Of a stretch of 10,304 nucleotides of DNA, positions 6,638 to 10,304 are shown one piece after another. Numbering within the stretch: position 1 is the stretch's first letter; each line of letters opens with the position of its first letter. A program made the position numbers and the translations under genes. Under the pieces are notes generated by a model. The model made no database searches. It worked only from the letters and a program-made list of their open reading frames with translations, and was not told where the DNA came from. The stretch comes from SURF-33 sp964598885 (lineage in GTDB: Bacteria > Desulfobacterota > Desulfobacteria > Desulfobacterales > Desulfosalsimonadaceae). The stretch lies in contig CAZRES010000108.1 of NCBI GenBank assembly GCA_964598885.1, forward strand, positions 1 to 10,304. The letters run 5' to 3'.

Positions 6638-6789
6638 AAGGCATTCGAATTTCGTTGCAACAACCGTTTCATTATGGCATAGAAACAAATTTGATTTTAT
6701 CCGGTCTTGGCATTGGTCATGATCATGGAGAATAGAATTTCAGAAACCGTCAAAATTAGCGGAAACGGAAGATTACAAAGAGGCGCGGT
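6638..6789. other. Intergenic region after the flavin oxidoreductase gene
   Basis: This 152-bp gap is more A/T-rich than its flanks. It contains a 4-bp GCCT/AGGC stem at the oxidoreductase stop, too weak for a terminator. A TTGGCA is followed by a poor -10, so a separate promoter for the next gene is possible but not supported. AAAGAGG at 6777-6783, 6 nt from the next ATG, is a good ribosome binding site. Confidence 0.4.
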
Positions 6790-7836
6790 ATGAACATGGA
6801 GATTGCCCGCAAGATAGCGGATCTGGGAGTGGACATCGATGCGGTGGCAGGACTGATCGCGGGTCTTCAGAAACCAAGCGGAGAGATTCCCTGGAGCGTA
6901 AACGGGAAAACCGATCCCTGGGATCATATTGAAGCCGCCATGGGACTTTGCATCAGCGGCTATGTGGACGAAGCCCGGCTGGCTTACGAATGGCTGGCCG
7001 ACACCCAGCTTGAAGATGGGAGCTGGTACGCCGCCTGCCTGAATGGTGATCCCATCGATAAAACACGGGATACCAACGTCACCGCTTATATCGCCGTGGG
7101 GCTGTTTCATTATTATCTGATCACCCGGGATGCGCGCTTTTTAAGCCGCATGTGGGAGGTAATGCGTGCCGCCCTTGATTTTGCCGTCGGTCTTCAGGCC
7201 CCCACCGGTGAAATTTACTGGGCCAAGAACCCCGAGGGAAAAATCGACCGGATGGCTCTGCTGACCGGATCCAGTTCCATTTACATGAGCCTTAAATGCG
7301 GCCTGGCCATCGCCAAAATGTTACACATCGACATGCCGGCGTGGGAAGCGGCCAGAATCAAACTGGGCCATGCCATCCGCAACGGTTACCACCTGTTCAA
7401 CATGACCAAATCCCGGTATTCGATGGACTGGTTCTATCCGGTGCTCTCCGGCGCGGTTACCGGCGCGGATGCCCGCAAGCGCATGGACCAGCACTGGAAA
7501 AAATTCGTGGTGGAAGACATGGGCGTACTCTGTGTGTCCGATCAACCCTGGGTGACCATTGCCGAAACATCGGAACTGGTGCTGGCTCTGGCAGCCATGG
7601 GAAAGTTCAAACTGGCGCAGATCCTGTTCAACTGGATCACGTCCCGCACTTTTGACGACGGCTCCTACTGGTGCGGGTTCACCTTTCCGGACATGGTCAT
7701 CTGGCCCGAAGACAAAATCACCTGGACCAACGGCGTGGTCATCATGGCGGCCGATGCCCTGTATCAACTGACCCCCGCGTCCGTATTGTTTTCCCACAAA
7801 TTCTGGGAATCTTCCGAATTCGCCGTCACCCTGTAA
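6790..7836 (+). CDS. Alpha/alpha-toroid protein (prenyltransferase/squalene-cyclase-like fold), function unknown
   Basis: This 348-residue soluble protein resembles alpha/alpha-barrel (toroid) enzymes annotated as prenyltransferase- or squalene-cyclase-like, and also six-hairpin glycosidases. The sequence shows repeated helical hairpins ending in short G/D-x-W turns: LQKPSGEIPW (residues 26-35), TQLEDGSWY (72-80), LQAPTGEIYW (135-144) and TFDDGSYW (287-294). These recall the QW-type repeats of terpene cyclases. Aromatic and acidic residues cluster in KTDPWDHIEAA (40-50), SMDWFYP (211-217) and WPEDKITWTNG (305-315), which could line the central cavity. There is no signal peptide or membrane segment, so it is likely cytoplasmic. 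AAAGAGG at 6777-6783 supports the start. The acyltransferase gene follows 13 bp downstream, suggesting co-transcription and perhaps a shared glycan or lipid substrate. The fold is a fair inference; no catalytic assignment is justified, and neither the DXDD motif of class II cyclases nor a clear glycosidase acid pair was identified. Confidence 0.7.
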   Translation: MNMEIARKIADLGVDIDAVAGLIAGLQKPSGEIPWSVNGKTDPWDHIEAAMGLCISGYVDEARLAYEWLADTQLEDGSWYAACLNGDPIDKTRDTNVTAYIAVGLFHYYLITRDARFLSRMWEVMRAALDFAVGLQAPTGEIYWAKNPEGKIDRMALLTGSSSIYMSLKCGLAIAKMLHIDMPAWEAARIKLGHAIRNGYHLFNMTKSRYSMDWFYPVLSGAVTGADARKRMDQHWKKFVVEDMGVLCVSDQPWVTIAETSELVLALAAMGKFKLAQILFNWITSRTFDDGSYWCGFTFPDMVIWPEDKITWTNGVVIMAADALYQLTPASVLFSHKFWESSEFAVTL

Positions 7837-7849
7837 CCGGACCTGTCCC

Positions 7850-8572
7850 GTGCGAAGAGATCATCGTCCATATGTTATCAAAAAAGCGTACCTGCGATTC
7901 CAGCACGCTTATGCGCGGCATTTTATCAAACCCCGATTCGATGTCCTCGGCGACCATTTTTATTTTATCCATCCCTGGAATATCGAGGTGTTCGGCTCTC
8001 CCATCACCATCGGCAAATGCGCCAACATCCTGACCACCCGGGAAAACAAGGTCCGGCTCACGGTCTGGCCGGAAAAAAAGGGCAAGGGCCGCATCGCCAT
8101 CGGCGACTACTCCCTGATCTGCCCAGGGGTGCGCATCAGTTCGGCGGATGCCATTTCCATCGGCGACAACTGCATGATCGCCGGCAGCGCCTATATCACC
8201 GATTCGGACTGGCACGGCATTTACGACCGGGTCTGGTCCGTGGGCTATACGGCCCCCATCACTATTGAGGAAAACGTCTGGATCGGCGACGGCGCCGTGG
8301 TCTGCAAAGGCGTCACCATCGGCCAAAACAGCATTGTGGGAATCCGGTCCGTGGTCAAGCAGTCCATCCCGGCAAACTGCATTGCCGTGGGCAATCCCGC
8401 CAAAGTGGTCAAGGAACTCGACCCGGACCAGCCGTTGCGCAAACGTTCGGACTGGTACGAAGATCCGGCGGCCCTGGCCAGAGATATCGACAATATCGAC
8501 CGGGATTACCTGCAAGGAAACACCCTGTTGAAATGGTTCCGTACCATGCTGTTTCCGAGGCCGACGGACTGA
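7850..8572 (+). CDS. Left-handed beta-helix acyltransferase (maltose/galactoside acetyltransferase-like), GTG start
   Basis: This is a 240-residue hexapeptide-repeat acyltransferase, typically an acetyl-CoA dependent O-acetyltransferase acting on a sugar or surface glycan. Hexapeptide repeats are seen at IGKCANI (54-60), IAIGDYSLICPGVRI (82-96), AISIGDNCMIAGSAYI (101-116) and ITIEENVWIGDGAVVCKGVTI (137-157), with the conserved ending AVGNPAKVVKEL (179-190). The likely catalytic histidine is H122 in TDSDWH, in the exposed loop between repeats as in maltose and WbbJ-type enzymes. About 75 N-terminal residues and 50 C-terminal residues flank the helix; the C-terminal part is rich in charged residues. 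The frame opens only after a stop at 7769-7771 and has no ATG before residue 109, so GTG at 7850 is the only reasonable start. It has no good Shine-Dalgarno and sits 13 bp after the toroid gene, which suggests translational coupling. Acceptor substrate unknown. Confidence 0.88.
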   Translation: MRRDHRPYVIKKAYLRFQHAYARHFIKPRFDVLGDHFYFIHPWNIEVFGSPITIGKCANILTTRENKVRLTVWPEKKGKGRIAIGDYSLICPGVRISSADAISIGDNCMIAGSAYITDSDWHGIYDRVWSVGYTAPITIEENVWIGDGAVVCKGVTIGQNSIVGIRSVVKQSIPANCIAVGNPAKVVKELDPDQPLRKRSDWYEDPAALARDIDNIDRDYLQGNTLLKWFRTMLFPRPTD

Positions 8573-8686
8573 TGGCTTCTGATGCGCGTCATCGTCGCTT
8601 TTCAGCATTTCATTTCTTTTCGCATTCATGATTTCCTCGGCCCAGCAACGCGGTAAAGACAGATGCCGCTTGAATTCAAATCGGAA

Positions 8687-8692
8687 TAAGGA
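8687..8692 (+). promoter_or_regulatory. Ribosome binding site deciding the start of the small hypothetical gene
   Basis: TAAGGA lies 10 nt before the ATG at 8703 and 16 nt before the next in-frame ATG at 8709. No comparable site precedes the upstream in-frame ATG at 8628, so the gene is called from 8703. Confidence 0.55.
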
Positions 8693-8702
8693 ACACCGTC
8701 TC

Positions 8703-9077
8703 ATGACCATGGAAAACGATATCGTTTTGATCTATTTTGAAAATCAGCCCGTCACATTTGCCCGGATCGAAGATATTCGGCCGGATGTAAAGAAAAACTG
8801 GTATCTGGTTCGGCTGCTTTTTCTGCAGATCCCGCTTCAGACCGTGACCTGGATCCTGCGGGATGTCTATATCCAGGGCGAGGAATTCACCATGGACGGC
8901 AAAAAGATGCGGCTGGAAAAAGTGGTGGCCCCCAAGGAAAAAATTCCGGAAGAAACCTCGACCGCCCCGCACCAGAAAAAGTCGAAAAAAACCAACGCAA
9001 AAACCGAAACTCCCGGATCCGGCGGCGCCAAGGTGGTCTCCCTGGCGGACCGCAAACCTGATAAAGACAGAAAATAA
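8703..9077 (+). CDS. Small conserved-looking hypothetical protein with a charged C-terminal tail
   Basis: This 124-residue protein is of unknown function. An in-frame ATG 25 codons upstream (8628) would add a basic, low-quality stretch without a ribosome binding site, so 8703 is preferred. Residues about 3-75 form a compact, beta-rich domain with ENDIVLIYFENQPVTFARIE at the start and TWILRDVYIQG..FTMDGKKMRLEKVV at the end. The pattern looks like a small barrel or ligand-binding domain and seems familiar from uncharacterised Desulfobacterota proteins, although no named family is claimed. Residues about 78-124 are low-complexity, rich in Lys, Glu, Thr and Pro, and probably disordered; they end in a short VVSLADRK motif before the stop. 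There is no signal peptide or membrane span. It is separated by 130 bp from the acyltransferase gene and 29 bp from the DUF1848 gene, so it may be co-transcribed with the latter. Confidence 0.72.
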   Translation: MTMENDIVLIYFENQPVTFARIEDIRPDVKKNWYLVRLLFLQIPLQTVTWILRDVYIQGEEFTMDGKKMRLEKVVAPKEKIPEETSTAPHQKKSKKTNAKTETPGSGGAKVVSLADRKPDKDRK

Positions 9078-9106
9078 GAACAAAACCGTTCCTATCCGAT
9101 GTCGCC

Positions 9107-10003
9107 ATGACTGTTAAAATCGTCATTTCCGCGTCCCGGCGCACCGATATCCCGGCCTTTTACATGGATTGGTTCATGAACCGGATCGAAAAGGGCCGGT
9201 TTATGACCATCAATCCTTTCAATGGAAAAACATCGACGGTTCCAGCCACCCCTGAGGCGGTACACACCATTGTGTTCTGGTCGAAAAATTTTGGTCCTTT
9301 TATCCGGGGAGGATACGGCGAGACCCTGTCGCAAAAAGGCTTTCACCTGTTTTTTAATTGTACCCTCAATTCGTGGGCACCTGTCCTCGAACCCCGGCTC
9401 CCGTCCTTGGACCTTCGGCTGGAACAGGTAGCCGCGCTGTGCCGGGCTTTTGGCCCCGGCACGGTTCAATGGCGGTTTGATCCCGTCTGTTTTTACACCA
9501 CGGGCGACGGGTCAATTCACGACAATTTGGCGGATTTTGATATCATCGCGGACCGGCTGGAAAAACTGGGCATCCGGCGCTGCATCACCAGCTTTATGGA
9601 TCATTACGCCAAAATCCGAAAGCGGGTCGCCGCCGTTCCCGGATTTGCCTTTATTGATCCGCCTATGGAAAAAAAAATCGAGGTGCTGGCCCGCCTGAAG
9701 GCCGCCACGGCAAACCGCGGCATGACCCTTTTTGCGTGTTGCGAGAAAACAATTCTGGAAGCCCTGCCCGCCGGCATGGACATCGCTCCGGCCGCCTGCA
9801 TCCCGAATCGGTATCTGGCGGATCTGTTCGGCGGCGATCTCTCGTTTCAGCGGGATCGCGGCCAGCGTAACGACCGGGGATGCGGTTGCGGGATTTCCCG
9901 AGACATCGGCCGCTATCAGGACCAGCCCTGCTTTCATGACTGTCTGTTCTGCTATGCCAACCCGTCCCGCGATCACCGGGAAACCCCAGGGGTCCGGCCA
10001 TGA
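9107..10003 (+). CDS. DUF1848 domain protein with C-terminal CxC and CxxxCxxC cysteines
   Basis: This 298-residue protein belongs to the uncharacterised DUF1848 family. Diagnostic features are ISASRRTDIPAFYMDWFMNR (residues 7-26), NPFNG (36-40), IVFWSKNFGPF (55-65), and the WRFDPV segment (122-127). At the C-terminus is a cysteine cluster: C259-G-C261, then ISRDIGRY (263-270), and C275-x3-C279-x2-C282 in PCFHDCLFCYANP. The last three cysteines have exactly the CxxxCxxC spacing of radical-SAM [4Fe-4S] sites, but at the carboxyl end rather than at the start of the barrel. An Fe-S cluster or zinc site is therefore likely; radical-SAM chemistry is not established. The biochemical function is unknown. 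The start lacks an obvious Shine-Dalgarno but matches the family N-terminus. The stop overlaps the start of the DusB-type gene (ATGA), implying coupled translation with a tRNA-modification gene. Confidence 0.88.
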   Translation: MTVKIVISASRRTDIPAFYMDWFMNRIEKGRFMTINPFNGKTSTVPATPEAVHTIVFWSKNFGPFIRGGYGETLSQKGFHLFFNCTLNSWAPVLEPRLPSLDLRLEQVAALCRAFGPGTVQWRFDPVCFYTTGDGSIHDNLADFDIIADRLEKLGIRRCITSFMDHYAKIRKRVAAVPGFAFIDPPMEKKIEVLARLKAATANRGMTLFACCEKTILEALPAGMDIAPAACIPNRYLADLFGGDLSFQRDRGQRNDRGCGCGISRDIGRYQDQPCFHDCLFCYANPSRDHRETPGVRP

Positions 10004-10304
10004 AAATCGGCGAGGTTACCTTGCGTTACCCCACCCACCTGGCGCCGTTGGCGGGCATCACCAATCTAGCCTTCCGCCGGATGGTCAAAACCCTGGGGTG
10101 CGGGTTGGTATGCACCGAAATGATCAGCGCCAAAGGCCTGATCTATCAATCCGAGCAGACCCGGCAGATGCTTGCCAGTGTTGCCGAGGAAAAGCCTCTA
10201 TCCGTTCAGCTCTTCGGCGCAGACCCGGATGCCATGGCCGACGCCGCGGCCATGGTGGAAGCCGGCGGCGCCGATATCATCGACATCAACTGCGGGTGCG
10301 CGGT
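10000..10304 (+). CDS. dusB: tRNA-dihydrouridine synthase, DusB type (N-terminal 101 residues, runs off the window)
   Basis: Dus enzymes are FMN-dependent TIM-barrel proteins that reduce uridine to dihydrouridine in tRNA using NAD(P)H. The visible N-terminal part has the FMN-binding LAPLAGITNLAFR (residues 14-26), CTEMISAKGL (38-47), SVQLFGADP (68-76) and the active-site block GADIIDINCGCAV, in which C100 corresponds to the catalytic cysteine. The usual sequence there is NMGCP or NFGCP, so Ala in place of Pro (and Cys in place of Met/Phe) is slightly atypical. About 220 residues of barrel and the helical tRNA-binding domain lie outside the window. The ATG overlaps the stop of the DUF1848 gene by 4 bp. 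DusB rather than DusA or DusC is favoured by the N-terminal sequence, moderately surely. Confidence 0.9.
   Translation, partial: MKIGEVTLRYPTHLAPLAGITNLAFRRMVKTLGCGLVCTEMISAKGLIYQSEQTRQMLASVAEEKPLSVQLFGADPDAMADAAAMVEAGGADIIDINCGCA

Noticed and set aside
8628..8702. Upstream ATG extending the small hypothetical protein by 25 residues
   Set aside because: The extension is basic and low in hydrophobic residues, and lacks a ribosome binding site, whereas TAAGGA is suitably placed before the ATG at 8703.
7826..8710. 294-codon minus-strand open frame opposite the acyltransferase
   Set aside because: The repetitive DG/ADGD-rich translation is the mirror image of hexapeptide repeat codons on the plus strand, not an independent repeat protein.
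1..10304. CRISPR arrays, tRNA or rRNA genes, tandem repeats, toxin-antitoxin or phage defence genes
   Set aside because: Looked for by eye on both strands; no regularly spaced repeats, cloverleaf-like segments or matching protein motifs were found.

Overview
The window looks like a chromosomal segment of a strictly anaerobic, GC-rich bacterium, most likely a sulfate-reducing member of the Desulfobacterota (Desulfobacterales/Desulfosarcina-like). The reasons are a CooC-type nickel-insertion ATPase, a RACo-like ASKHA activator protein, an Old-Yellow-Enzyme-type flavin oxidoreductase, and protein sequences of the kind common in that group. The taxonomic call is inference from gene content only; no rRNA or tRNA gene is present.

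Layout. (1) Positions 1-151 hold the last 49 codons of an IS4-type transposase in strikingly AT-rich DNA (about 27% G+C), so an insertion sequence ends at the left edge. (2) Positions 215-5145 are a five-gene minus-strand run. In transcription order it is a CooC-like P-loop ATPase, a PrmA-like methyltransferase (ATGA overlap with the first gene), an MBL-fold hydrolase, a sirtuin, and a RACo/DUF4445-type ASKHA protein (9 bp after the sirtuin). (3) Positions 5146-5398 are a divergent promoter region with a good sigma70-like promoter facing right and a weaker one facing left. (4) On the plus strand follow an Old Yellow Enzyme family oxidoreductase, an alpha/alpha-toroid (prenyltransferase/squalene-cyclase-like fold) protein, a GTG-started left-handed beta-helix acyltransferase, a small lineage-type conserved hypothetical, a DUF1848 protein with a C-terminal cysteine cluster, and the beginning of a DusB-type tRNA-dihydrouridine synthase cut by the window edge (ATGA overlap with the DUF1848 gene).

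How the genes may work together. CooC proteins load nickel into carbon monoxide dehydrogenase, and RACo proteins reductively reactivate the corrinoid protein of the acetyl-CoA (Wood-Ljungdahl) pathway. Having both at the two ends of one apparent operon suggests a maturation or repair unit for nickel or corrinoid enzymes of one-carbon metabolism, with a methyltransferase, a hydrolase and an NAD-dependent deacylase between them. The RACo-like protein lacks the N-terminal [2Fe-2S] domain that family members use as electron entry, and no catalytic CODH, corrinoid protein or ferredoxin gene is in the window, so the pathway assignment is inference. The plus-strand genes look mostly like independent or loosely grouped functions. 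The toroid protein and the acyltransferase, 13 bp apart, are the likeliest pair to act on the same unknown substrate.
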